Made by a program: the position numbers and the translations under genes. The notes beneath the pieces were generated by a model that did no database searches, had not been told where the DNA came from, and saw only the letters and a list, made by a program, of their open reading frames with translations. A DNA stretch of 64,000 nucleotides from Armatimonadota bacterium (GTDB lineage: Bacteria; Armatimonadota; Fimbriimonadia; Fimbriimonadales; Fimbriimonadaceae), in NCBI GenBank assembly GCA_016125185.1, contig WGMG01000007.1, positions 62,001 through 126,000 on the forward strand. The letters are read 5' to 3'. Position 1 is the stretch's first letter; every line of letters begins with the position of its first letter. Positions 17,324 through 25,299 of the stretch are shown here, piece after piece.

Positions 17324-18540
17324 ACGCATCCCAACAACAGCCAATAGGCCGGAAAGACGATCGGAATCGAACTCAGCACGCCTAATGCCACGAAGGCGAT
17401 GACTGTCGCCGAGTAGCGCGTACCGCGATATTGGCTGAGCCAATAAACCAGGATGGCGATGAAGAACCACCCCATGCGGAAGCAACTCGCGCCAAAATCC
17501 GTCAGGCCATAGCCCAGCGCATAGTATTGACCCGACATCCGCGAGACATCGATCTCATACCAAGAATCGAGGTCGTACTTATTCCACAGGAACCAGAAGT
17601 AGTCGGTGTCGAGCTTTACCTCCCCATTCCCAAAGGGTTTCTCTAGCAGGGACGGACCTGAGAGGTAGTGACCCACCAAGCGCATGCTCGCCGACGGATC
17701 CTCGATGATCAGCCTCGGATTGGCAATCACGACCTGCGCAAGTTCGGTAGCGCGCGATTTTGGGAGCGACGGACCCGCCGCCACCAACGCGAAACAGCAA
17801 ACCGCCGTTGCCGAAACCGCGATCAAGCCTGACTTAAAGCCCTTCGAAATGCTGTAAACCACTAGTGTCACGATTCCGTAGATCGTGGCCGTCGCGGCCT
17901 GCGATAGGGCGACCAACCCCAGCACGATGAACCAGAGAATCCGCCATTTGCTCTTCGTCATTGGCACGTTGCCGTTGCTCCCGATGATCCACGCTAGGAT
18001 CGGCAAAAGCACGCCAATGTTCGCCAAAAAGCTTGGCTCGCTACAAGCTCCGCCGACGCCACGGTCTTCTGCGCCGCGAACCTGGCTCATCAGCGGAGCC
18101 ACGACCGCCTCATGCAACGAAGGCGCGAATGCCTGCGCGAGCGCAGCCAAAAGGTGCACGACAGCCGCCCACATCACGACGCGTGACGAAAAATCCTTGT
18201 AGCCCAGCTTTGCCGCCAAATACACAAAAAAGCCCAGGATCATCGCCGCCGTCTTGCGCACCACGTCGCTCCAATCCTTCCACGCCTCCGGGTTGGCGTA
18301 GCAGAGGTACAGCATCGCGATGAAGAAGATGCCGAACTCGGACCACGTGATTCGAAGCTGTTCCCGGTCGAAGTAGCACCGAACGGCGAGAAAGAGCACG
18401 GCGCACACCGTCGCCATGACCTGCACGTCGGATTTCATCGGCACCGGCGCAATGTATGGGAAGATGGTAAATACGAGGAGACAGTTGGCCAGCACGGTAG
18501 AGAGTCGTAGGCTTTTCGGCGCCGCTTGGTCAACAGTCAA
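17269..18540 (-). CDS. O-antigen polymerase-like (Wzy) membrane protein
   Basis: A 423-residue integral membrane protein with about 10-11 hydrophobic segments and a large polar loop at about residues 255-325. Sequence similarity within Wzy proteins is weak, so the call rests on topology and on position next to Wzz and a flippase. The loop carries short polar motifs (DPSASMRLVGHYL and GNGEVKLDTDYFW) resembling the R-x-x-x-W/DxxY region of O-antigen ligase and polymerase families. The TTG start at 18538-18540 is supported by GGAGAG ending five bases upstream on the minus strand. The 3' end overlaps the flippase gene by 55 bases in convergent orientation. WaaL ligase is the alternative. Confidence 0.75.
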   Translation of the reverse strand: MTVDQAAPKSLRLSTVLANCLLVFTIFPYIAPVPMKSDVQVMATVCAVLFLAVRCYFDREQLRITWSEFGIFFIAMLYLCYANPEAWKDWSDVVRKTAAMILGFFVYLAAKLGYKDFSSRVVMWAAVVHLLAALAQAFAPSLHEAVVAPLMSQVRGAEDRGVGGACSEPSFLANIGVLLPILAWIIGSNGNVPMTKSKWRILWFIVLGLVALSQAATATIYGIVTLVVYSISKGFKSGLIAVSATAVCCFALVAAGPSLPKSRATELAQVVIANPRLIIEDPSASMRLVGHYLSGPSLLEKPFGNGEVKLDTDYFWFLWNKYDLDSWYEIDVSRMSGQYYALGYGLTDFGASCFRMGWFFIAILVYWLSQYRGTRYSATVIAFVALGVLSSIPIVFPAYWLLLGCVQAERERRENLANIPQTL

Positions 18541-18583
18541 AGGTCTCTCCGGGTATCGTCATTTTACGTGATCGGGAGTCCAA

Positions 18584-19360
18584 ATGGTTCGTAAGGCGTG
18601 CCTCGCCGCAGTGGCTTGTTGTCCTGTTGTCGTATTCGCGCAGTCCATCGGCGGACCCCGCACCTTTCCCCAGTTCCGCGACATGGCGGGCCTGAGTGGC
18701 AATGGCTTTCCCGTCCTCCGCGACGGCGTAGTCGATATTCACGGCGCGCTGACGCTCTCTACGCCTATCGCCTACACCCTCAAACCCGGTCAGCTTGTGC
18801 TAGGTGGGGCCTCGCGAAGCTTCGACCGGTCGTTTCGATGGGTGAACACACAGTTCGGCGCGAACAACCAAAAGAGCGACGGCACCGGCCAGGTGGTCGG
18901 GGCGGTCAAGACGCCGTGGGGCAACGTCACGCTGTCCCACCTCGTGATGAGCCCGGCGGGCGACTCGGTCCAGCATCTGCAATTCACCTTCGCAAACGAC
19001 TGGAAGGGCGCGACTTGGAGCCTCGGTGTCCACAACATCACCGACCGTGGCCAGGCCGCGGGCGACAATCTCCCGGTCGAGGACGCCAAAAATAGCGAAT
19101 CTTTCTTCGTCGTGGGCACCAAGGCTTTGCCGGACAACAGCTATTTCACTGCCGGATACGGCACTACACGATATCGTGGGCCATTCGGGTCCTACTCGCG
19201 AATGATCGGCGATCGGTCCCGCTTCTTCGGCGAGTACGACACGTTCAACTGGAATTTCGGATTCGCGACCGAATTCCACGTCGGCTCCAAGAAGGCATAT
19301 CTAACCGCAGGACTGATCCGCGGCGACCTTGCCACGTGGACACTCAACTTCGTCCTCTAA
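18584..19360 (+). CDS. Exported beta-rich protein, probable small outer-membrane beta-barrel
   Basis: A 258-residue protein with a signal peptide (positively charged MVRK, hydrophobic core, cleavage probably after VFAQ). The mature part is rich in alternating aromatic/polar strands with Gly-rich turns, and it ends in LNFVL, close to the aromatic/aliphatic C-terminal strand of outer-membrane barrels. GGGAG five bases upstream (18574-18578) supports the ATG. It is divergent from the Wzy-like gene and its stop overlaps the end of the convergent deoB by four bases. I do not recognise a family. A role in glycan export or surface display is possible only by position. Confidence 0.65.
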   Translation: MVRKACLAAVACCPVVVFAQSIGGPRTFPQFRDMAGLSGNGFPVLRDGVVDIHGALTLSTPIAYTLKPGQLVLGGASRSFDRSFRWVNTQFGANNQKSDGTGQVVGAVKTPWGNVTLSHLVMSPAGDSVQHLQFTFANDWKGATWSLGVHNITDRGQAAGDNLPVEDAKNSESFFVVGTKALPDNSYFTAGYGTTRYRGPFGSYSRMIGDRSRFFGEYDTFNWNFGFATEFHVGSKKAYLTAGLIRGDLATWTLNFVL

Positions 19361-20472
19361 GACTTGATCGACAGCCAGTTCGCAACCGTCTCGCCGATGT
19401 AGCCGAGGGTCTTGCCCTGGACTTCATGAACGGACGTCGGTCCTTTCGCCACCACGCTCAGCGGACTGTATTCCCGCGAATGATCGGTCGATGGGCTCGT
19501 TGGATCGTTGCCATGGTCGGCGGTAAGAATCAACAAATCATCGCCTGACATTTGATCGAGAACGCCGCCGAGCGTCTTGTCGAATTCCTCCAAGCAGTGC
19601 GCAAACCCGTCCGGGTTGTTGCGGTGGCCGAAGAGCATGTCGGTGTCTTCGAAGTTCGCAAAAATAAATCGCGCGTCGGATGCTAGCGCCCGCTTCAGCA
19701 TCTCGGCGTGCTCGGGGTTGGACTGAGTGCGCTTGACCGGTCGAAATCCGCGGCCATCGAAGAGTTCCGGCACGACTCCGATCCCAAAGACGTTGCTGAC
19801 GTCGTCCACCAAGTTATGGGGCGGGACGACAGGGAAGTCCTTGCGCCGCTCGGTGCGCGTAAATCCTGCTTCTGCCGAACCGATAAATGGCCGAGCGATC
19901 ACGCGCTGAACGTTATTGGGTTCGACGCAGATTTCGCGGGCGATGCGGCAAAAGTCATAAAGCTGTTTGATCGGAACAACCTGTTCATGGCAGGCAATCT
20001 GGAAAACACTGTCCGCGCTGGTGTACAGGATCGGCGAGCCAGTCGCCAGATGCTCCGCACCGAGTTCCGAAATGATCACGGTCCCGCTGGCCGCTTTGTT
20101 ACCCAGCACTTTTCGTCCAATCCGCGACTCAAATTGTTCGACGAGGTCGTCGGGAAAACCGTTCGGATAGGTCGGGAAAGCTTTATGAGTGACGATTCCC
20201 ATCATCTCCCAGTGGCCCGTCACCGAATCCTTACCTTGTGATTCCGGCAATAGCCGCCCGTACCGCACGTCCAACCCGTCTCGACCTGGCGTCGCCGGAT
20301 TCCCAGCTCCGGTGAAGAAACCGCACGCGATCAGGTTCGGGGCGTCGATCCCACCGACATGATCCCAAACGTTCTTCAGCGTGTTGTCTCGCTGGCTGTC
20401 GCCAAACTTTTCGGCGTCGGGCGCGGCTCCCGCGCCGCATCCATCGAGGACGATGACAATAGCTCTCTTCAC
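19357..20472 (-). CDS. deoB: Phosphopentomutase
   Basis: A 371-residue alkaline-phosphatase-superfamily mutase. The GTG start at 20470-20472 begins MKRAIVIVLDGCGAGAAPDA, matching the DeoB N-terminus with its metal-binding Asp10. DNTLKNV supplies the phosphorylated threonine region and TADHGNDPTSPSTDHSREY near the C-terminus supplies the second metal site. DeoB interconverts ribose or deoxyribose 1- and 5-phosphates in nucleoside salvage. The long upstream extension of the frame is not protein-like and overlaps purK. The start overlaps the purK stop (GTGA), so deoB is translated after purK. Confidence 0.95.
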   Translation of the reverse strand: MKRAIVIVLDGCGAGAAPDAEKFGDSQRDNTLKNVWDHVGGIDAPNLIACGFFTGAGNPATPGRDGLDVRYGRLLPESQGKDSVTGHWEMMGIVTHKAFPTYPNGFPDDLVEQFESRIGRKVLGNKAASGTVIISELGAEHLATGSPILYTSADSVFQIACHEQVVPIKQLYDFCRIAREICVEPNNVQRVIARPFIGSAEAGFTRTERRKDFPVVPPHNLVDDVSNVFGIGVVPELFDGRGFRPVKRTQSNPEHAEMLKRALASDARFIFANFEDTDMLFGHRNNPDGFAHCLEEFDKTLGGVLDQMSGDDLLILTADHGNDPTSPSTDHSREYSPLSVVAKGPTSVHEVQGKTLGYIGETVANWLSIKS

Positions 20473-21587
20473 GACTGGCTCCAGGTGGTCAAAAAGGTCT
20501 CTCGGGCCCGCTCCGCATAGTCGATGATGTCGCCGCTTCCACACACGTTGATGTGACCCATCTTGCGGCCCGCCTTTGCCTGCTTTTTGCCGTACCAGTG
20601 GAACCGTGCTTCGGGGTGCTCCCGGCACACCGCGTCGATGGCTCGCTTCAAATCTTTGGCATCGTCGATGCCCAGAACGTTCGCCATGCAAGCGGGGACC
20701 CCTGATCGAACGCCCGAAAAGCTGCCCAGCACAACCTGAACGTGGGCTTCGAACTGCGACATCCCACCCCAGTCCAGCGAATAATGCCCTGTGTTGTGGG
20801 GCCGAGGAGCAATTTCGTTGACGCTAATGCGATTATTGGCTTCAAGGAAGAGTTCGACTCCGAACAGCCCGACACCGGCGACCGCCTTCACCGCTTCGGT
20901 CGCCACGCGCTGAGCTTCTGCCGAAATCTCTGGATCGGTGCATGGGTACACAAGGTCGCAAACGTAATTCTTCTGCCGCGTGTAGACGGCGGGGAAGGTG
21001 CCGGTTTCGCCTTCACGGGTCGCGACCACCATCACGGCCATCTCTTCGCCGAACTCCACAAGCTCTTCGGCCAACCACCCTCCATCCGACCAAAACGGCT
21101 CCAGCGCCTGATAATCCTCTTCGGTCTTTGCATAGCGCGTCCCTTTGCCGTCGTATCCGCCAAAGCGAGCCTTCAGCACGCACGGAAACTCGATCATCTC
21201 GGCGAGATCGGCCGAAACCGCTCGTGGTGAGGGCACTCCGGCTCGCTCGTAAGCCTCCCGCTGATGGAGCTTATCTTGGATGGTTGCCAACGTGTCGATG
21301 CCCGGCACGACACGGTCGGGCTCGTATCCCACCTTTTCGCAAGCCGACCGAAGTGTGTCGGCCCGAATGAATTCGTTTTCGAAGGTGACGAACTCGCACT
21401 CGGTCATGAGTCGTGCGATGGCGTCTGCGTCGTGAATCGAACCGGTAATCGCTGGTCCAACTTGCGCCGCAGGCGACTCCGGGTCCTCGTCCAGCGAGAC
21501 GACCGAAACGCCCATTCTCTGCGCCGCCATGACCGACATGCGCGCCAATTGACCGCCACCAAGAATCCCAAGTCGATACTTCGCCAC
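20469..21587 (-). CDS. purK: 5-(carboxyamino)imidazole ribonucleotide synthase
   Basis: A 372-residue ATP-grasp enzyme. The N-terminal LGILGGGQLARM and the DEDPESPAAQVG stretch are diagnostic for PurK. The C-terminal part has VNEIAPRPHNTGHYS, which holds the metal-binding Glu and Asn. It carboxylates AIR with ATP and bicarbonate to N5-CAIR in purine synthesis; its partner PurE is not in the window. It begins just downstream of the formimidoyltransferase gene, sharing the frame junction at 21587, and overlaps deoB at its other end. This gives a compact purine/folate/nucleoside operon. Confidence 0.95.
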   Translation of the reverse strand: MAKYRLGILGGGQLARMSVMAAQRMGVSVVSLDEDPESPAAQVGPAITGSIHDADAIARLMTECEFVTFENEFIRADTLRSACEKVGYEPDRVVPGIDTLATIQDKLHQREAYERAGVPSPRAVSADLAEMIEFPCVLKARFGGYDGKGTRYAKTEEDYQALEPFWSDGGWLAEELVEFGEEMAVMVVATREGETGTFPAVYTRQKNYVCDLVYPCTDPEISAEAQRVATEAVKAVAGVGLFGVELFLEANNRISVNEIAPRPHNTGHYSLDWGGMSQFEAHVQVVLGSFSGVRSGVPACMANVLGIDDAKDLKRAIDAVCREHPEARFHWYGKKQAKAGRKMGHINVCGSGDIIDYAERARETFLTTWSQS

Positions 21588-22450
21588 TATCTAATGGTGG
21601 CAGATTCCCTCACGACTTGACGTGGATCGATCTGCAATCGCTTCGCTCCGGGCAGGTCGCGCTCCCGGATCACGCCGATCAATTCCGTGCCCACAATCGT
21701 CGCTCCGAAGTCGTCCAACGCCGCCAGACAATAGGCATACACCTCGTCGAATGAGGTCTGGTCCGGCTCCGTCAGATTCAGGCTCAGTTGCGTCATGCCC
21801 CGCGACCGAAGTTCAAATCCCAACGCTCGCACCCCACGTAGCGCGTCAACTCCCGCGTCTCGCTCGTCGCGGATTCGCCTCGCCGCCCGCCGAACGAGAC
21901 CGAGGTCAGTTGTCGCAACGTCGATATTCGCGGCAAGCAGAAAGTTTCGCACGCCAACGACGGAAGCACCCCATTTGGGATGAACCGGTCGGTTGAGTTC
22001 AATCGGTGGTCCAGCGACCTGCCCCCGCAGGTAAGGAAGCCGATGCTCGCGACCCGGCAATGCCGTCTTCTCGTACAAATGAACCGGAACCTCGAACTCG
22101 TCGGAGAATGCCTGCGCCCACCCGCGGCAGTCCGTAATCAACATCGATTCGTCGCCATCGAGCAGAACGAAAGGCATGACGTCTAGGGCCCCGACTCGCG
22201 GATGAACCCCCGACCGAACATGCAAATCGATATGAGGAAGAATCAATCGCCCAAGCCCGGTGGCCGCTGAAAGGACGTCCGGCTGATCGCCGGAAAAGGC
22301 CGTAACTGTCCGATGATGGTCCGCGTCCCCTTGGCAGTAGTGCACCGTCAAGCCACGGTCCGACAAAAGCCGTTGAGCTTGCTCGGCCAACTCACCATCG
22401 CAAAAGGACCAATTCGGAACGGCGACAATGCGATTCAAAGGGCTAGCCAC
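21587..22450 (-). CDS. Glutamate formimidoyltransferase (FtcD N-terminal type)
   Basis: A 287-residue single-function formimidoyltransferase. Matching features are VAVPNWSFCDG (family VPNFSEG), HHRTVTAFSG, HVRSGVHPRVGALDVMPFVL and HPKWGASVVGVRNFLLAANI. It moves a formimino group between formiminoglutamate and tetrahydrofolate. The cyclodeaminase half of vertebrate-type FtcD is absent, as in many bacteria. The GTG start at 22448-22450 lies inside the 3' end of the ComEA-like gene (16-base overlap). Histidine-degradation genes are not adjacent; purK is, so one-carbon supply to purine synthesis is the more natural reading. Confidence 0.9.
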   Translation of the reverse strand: MASPLNRIVAVPNWSFCDGELAEQAQRLLSDRGLTVHYCQGDADHHRTVTAFSGDQPDVLSAATGLGRLILPHIDLHVRSGVHPRVGALDVMPFVLLDGDESMLITDCRGWAQAFSDEFEVPVHLYEKTALPGREHRLPYLRGQVAGPPIELNRPVHPKWGASVVGVRNFLLAANIDVATTDLGLVRRAARRIRDERDAGVDALRGVRALGFELRSRGMTQLSLNLTEPDQTSFDEVYAYCLAALDDFGATIVGTELIGVIRERDLPGAKRLQIDPRQVVRESATIR

Positions 22451-22788
22451 GAACTTATTTTGCCGAAAAGCTTCGGCCCAATGCCCTTGACGTTCCGTAG
22501 GTCATCGACCGATTGGAACGGTCCGTTCGTGTTCCGGTAATCCACAATCCGCTGAGACAGCGAAGGGCCGATACCTGGCAACCTCTCGAAGTCGTGCGCC
22601 GTTGCCGAGTTAATGTGAATCGGCGTGTCGTCCGGCGAATTCTGGGCAGCCGGACCCGATGCGGCCGGAAGTTTATTCGAGTGCATGCCTCCAATGTGAA
22701 CTCGACCATGGCCGACATACCCGATCAGCCCGAGAAAGCCGGTCATGACCGCACCCGCCACAACCCTCCTTGGGCCCGTCAGCTTCAT
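22435..22788 (-). CDS. ComEA-like helix-hairpin-helix protein
   Basis: A 117-residue protein with an N-terminal membrane anchor (about 8-26) and a C-terminal tandem helix-hairpin-helix domain. The domain reads INSATAHDFERLPGIGPSLS and then VDDLRNVKGIGPKLFGKI, the ComEA/ComEA-like pattern. Such proteins bind double-stranded DNA outside the membrane during natural transformation. It is shorter than full ComEA and lacks the soluble-ligand-binding domain. No other competence gene is near, so involvement in DNA uptake is suggested rather than shown. Confidence 0.85.
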   Translation of the reverse strand: MKLTGPRRVVAGAVMTGFLGLIGYVGHGRVHIGGMHSNKLPAASGPAAQNSPDDTPIHINSATAHDFERLPGIGPSLSQRIVDYRNTNGPFQSVDDLRNVKGIGPKLFGKISSWLAL

Positions 22789-22804
22789 GAAAAGGTTATA
22801 GCGG

Positions 22805-23737
22805 TTAACTCGAAATCGATTCTAGTCGTGGATTTTCTAGTAGTGCGTGCCGCCAGCCCCGCACACTGACGTAGCAAAACTCGGCTCGAAGAGCGAAAAG
22901 AAATCGCTCCAGGATCAGGGCTCCTAGGTGGATGGTCTTCTCCCGCCCCTTTTCCATTCCGACCAGATCTGCACGCTCTCCATCGCTCATCGGCATCAAA
23001 TTTCCGACCGCCCGGCTGATCTCTTCGTAAGTAAGAATCGCCCCGTGAACGATATCGGGTCTCCATTCGGACAGCTTTTCCCGAAGTGAAACCAGGTTCG
23101 TCCCCGCCGCGCCAAGCACCACTACCGTCCCGCAGGCGTTCGGTCGGTAGCAAAGGCCGATCTCCTCGTCTAAAGCTGCCGCTCCTTTCAGCATTTCCAG
23201 CCCGCCGCTTCGCTCGTTCGGGAAAATCGTCGACTTGAGCGCCAAGCTGCCAACCGGATAACTGCGTCGAAACTCGACGTTCCACTCGCTCCCCACTCGG
23301 TCCGCCGTCACGAGTTCGGTGCTGTGGCCGCCGGGATCGACGATCGAAATTCGATCCTGATCGCGAAAAGCTGGATCGTTCACGACTGCCTCAAAGCCAA
23401 GTTGGGCCTCTTGCTCACCAGACAAAATCATCATCGGCGTGCCTTGGCGAGCCGCCCGAGCAAGAAAGTCGTCGCGATTCGTCGCAATCCGCGCCGCCAT
23501 CGTTGCTCCAAAGACGACCTCCTCGACCCCCAGTCCCTTTGCTTCGTTCGAAAACCAATGCACCGCCGCGAGCGTCCGTTCCATCGCCGCCTCCGAGAGC
23601 AAACCTGTCTGCTTGGTCCCTTCACCCAAGGCCGTCACCGACGTGTTTTCATGAATCGGAACCCAGACGCCGTCGCGATCCTCCGAAACAAGAAGAAGCA
23701 CGGAATTTGATCCGACATCGATAACGGCTCTGCGCAC
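22805..23737 (-). CDS. Ppx/GppA-family phosphatase
   Basis: A 310-residue protein of the exopolyphosphatase/pppGpp phosphatase family (actin-like ATPase fold), from the GTG at 23735-23737 (MRRAVIDVGSNSVLLLV). The frame extends far upstream, but the family N-terminus sits here. Visible motifs are LGEGTKQTGLLSEAAMERTL, GATMAARIATNRDDF, SGEQEAQLGF with the catalytic Glu, and VDPGGHSTELV, where most relatives have DxGGGSTE. The conserved third Gly is His. It hydrolyses polyphosphate or pppGpp by family. It is divergent from xylB, 51 bases away. Confidence 0.85.
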   Translation of the reverse strand: MRRAVIDVGSNSVLLLVSEDRDGVWVPIHENTSVTALGEGTKQTGLLSEAAMERTLAAVHWFSNEAKGLGVEEVVFGATMAARIATNRDDFLARAARQGTPMMILSGEQEAQLGFEAVVNDPAFRDQDRISIVDPGGHSTELVTADRVGSEWNVEFRRSYPVGSLALKSTIFPNERSGGLEMLKGAAALDEEIGLCYRPNACGTVVVLGAAGTNLVSLREKLSEWRPDIVHGAILTYEEISRAVGNLMPMSDGERADLVGMEKGREKTIHLGALILERFLFALRAEFCYVSVRGWRHALLENPRLESISS

Positions 23738-23788
23738 GGCAGACAGTGTATCTTTCGCGCGGCTCTGGATTCTTGCTATGCTGATACC

Positions 23789-25228
23789 GTGGCGAGATTG
23801 CTCGGAATCGACATCGGAACGTCGGGTTGCAAAGTGGTGCTTATCGACGAAAAGGGAACCCTGCTGAAGCAGGCGGGAGCGGAGTACCCACTGGCCACGC
23901 CCCAGCCGATGTGGACCGAACAGAACCCTGAAGATTGGTGGGCTGGCGTACAAAAGTGCTTGGCCGAGATCGGTGAAAGGAACCCCGACGCCATCGGCGT
24001 AACCGGGCAAATGCACGGTTCAGTCTTCCTCGACGAAAACGATAAGGTCATCCGTCCCGCCCTACTTTGGAACGACCAGCGGACAGTCGCCGAGTGCGAA
24101 GAGATCGAATCGTCCATCGGGCATGACGAACTGATGCGCATCACCTGCAACCCGGCTCTAACCGGATTTCAGCTCCCCAAGATCCTGTGGCTTCGCAACC
24201 ACGAGCCCCAAAACTTTGCCCGCCTCCGATCAGTCCTTCTCCCCAAGGACTACATCCGGTTTAAGCTGACTGGCGTCAAGGCAACCGAGGTCAGCGATGC
24301 AAGCGGCACCGGCATCCTCGACGTCCCAAACCGAGCGTGGTCCGAAGCCATGATGCAGAGCCTCAAACTCGACCCCTCAATCTTTCCCAAGGTCTACGAA
24401 TCCGACGAAGTCACGGGAACGACCAATGAGGGGGAATCCCTTGCCGCCGGGATTCCTGTGGTCGGTGGCGGAGGCGATCAAGCTGCCGCCGCCGTTGGCA
24501 CTGGGGCTGTCGATGTCGGAACGATTTCGGTGAGCCTGGGCACCAGCGGCGTCGTCTTCACGTCCATACCGGGGCCGTCCTACGATCCTCGCGGTGCCGC
24601 CCACACATTCTGTCACGCCAACCGATCTTGGCATGCGATGGGCGTCATGCTCAGTTGTGGCGGAGCCCTGCGCTGGTTCCGCGACGTTTTCTGCCCGGGT
24701 GAGTCTTACGATGCTATCGCTGCTCTAGCTGCGACCGCCCCGGTTGGGTCCAACGGCACGACATTTTTGCCGTATTTGGCGGGTGAGCGATGTCCCCACA
24801 ACGACCCCCACGCCAAGGGAGTTCTGGCCGGAATGACCCTGGCGACCAACAAAGCCGACATCTGCCGCGCCGTCTTCGAAGGCGTCACATTCGGCTTGCT
24901 CGATGGCTTCGAACTTCTCAAGAGTTTAGGAGCCGAAGCGGCGTCCATCAATGTCACCTCGGGTGGAAGCAAGAGCGACTTTTGGGTTCAAATGATCGCC
25001 GATGCGTTCCAGACTCCGTGCAATCGGCTCGAAATCGACGAGGGGCCGGCCTTTGGTGCAGCAATTTTGGCGGGTGTTGGCATTGGCGTTTGGGGCTCGA
25101 CGTCCGAAGCGTGCAAGGCGACCGTCAAAATAAAAGACACAGTTTTTCCGTCAGAACGTTCTTACGTGAGCTACCATAAAAAGTACAGGGAACTTTACAA
25201 CCAAATCGCGCTTTGGAATCGTAACTAG
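23789..25228 (+). CDS. xylB: Xylulokinase (FGGY family)
   Basis: A 479-residue FGGY carbohydrate kinase. The N-terminus LLGIDIGTSGCKVVLID, then GVTGQMHGSVFLD and PALLWNDQRT, are the xylulokinase pattern; glycerol kinase lacks the QMHG. The C-terminal GGGGDQAAAAVGTGAV carries the catalytic Asp, and VTSGGSKSDFWVQMIADAF is the FGGY signature region. It phosphorylates D-xylulose to the 5-phosphate. The gene stands alone without xylA or a transporter. A -10-like TATGCT at 23777-23782 lies only six bases before the GTG, suggesting a leaderless mRNA. Confidence 0.93.
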   Translation: MARLLGIDIGTSGCKVVLIDEKGTLLKQAGAEYPLATPQPMWTEQNPEDWWAGVQKCLAEIGERNPDAIGVTGQMHGSVFLDENDKVIRPALLWNDQRTVAECEEIESSIGHDELMRITCNPALTGFQLPKILWLRNHEPQNFARLRSVLLPKDYIRFKLTGVKATEVSDASGTGILDVPNRAWSEAMMQSLKLDPSIFPKVYESDEVTGTTNEGESLAAGIPVVGGGGDQAAAAVGTGAVDVGTISVSLGTSGVVFTSIPGPSYDPRGAAHTFCHANRSWHAMGVMLSCGGALRWFRDVFCPGESYDAIAALAATAPVGSNGTTFLPYLAGERCPHNDPHAKGVLAGMTLATNKADICRAVFEGVTFGLLDGFELLKSLGAEAASINVTSGGSKSDFWVQMIADAFQTPCNRLEIDEGPAFGAAILAGVGIGVWGSTSEACKATVKIKDTVFPSERSYVSYHKKYRELYNQIALWNRN

Positions 25229-25299
25229 CAAACATTTCTAGACTTGACATGAGGTAAAGTCTTAGTTCGCGCACCATCGCGCCTTGATCCGAGAACTTT

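Noticed and set aside
20473-20691. Upstream extension of deoB
   Set aside because: It overlaps purK and the GTG at 20472 gives the exact family N-terminus.
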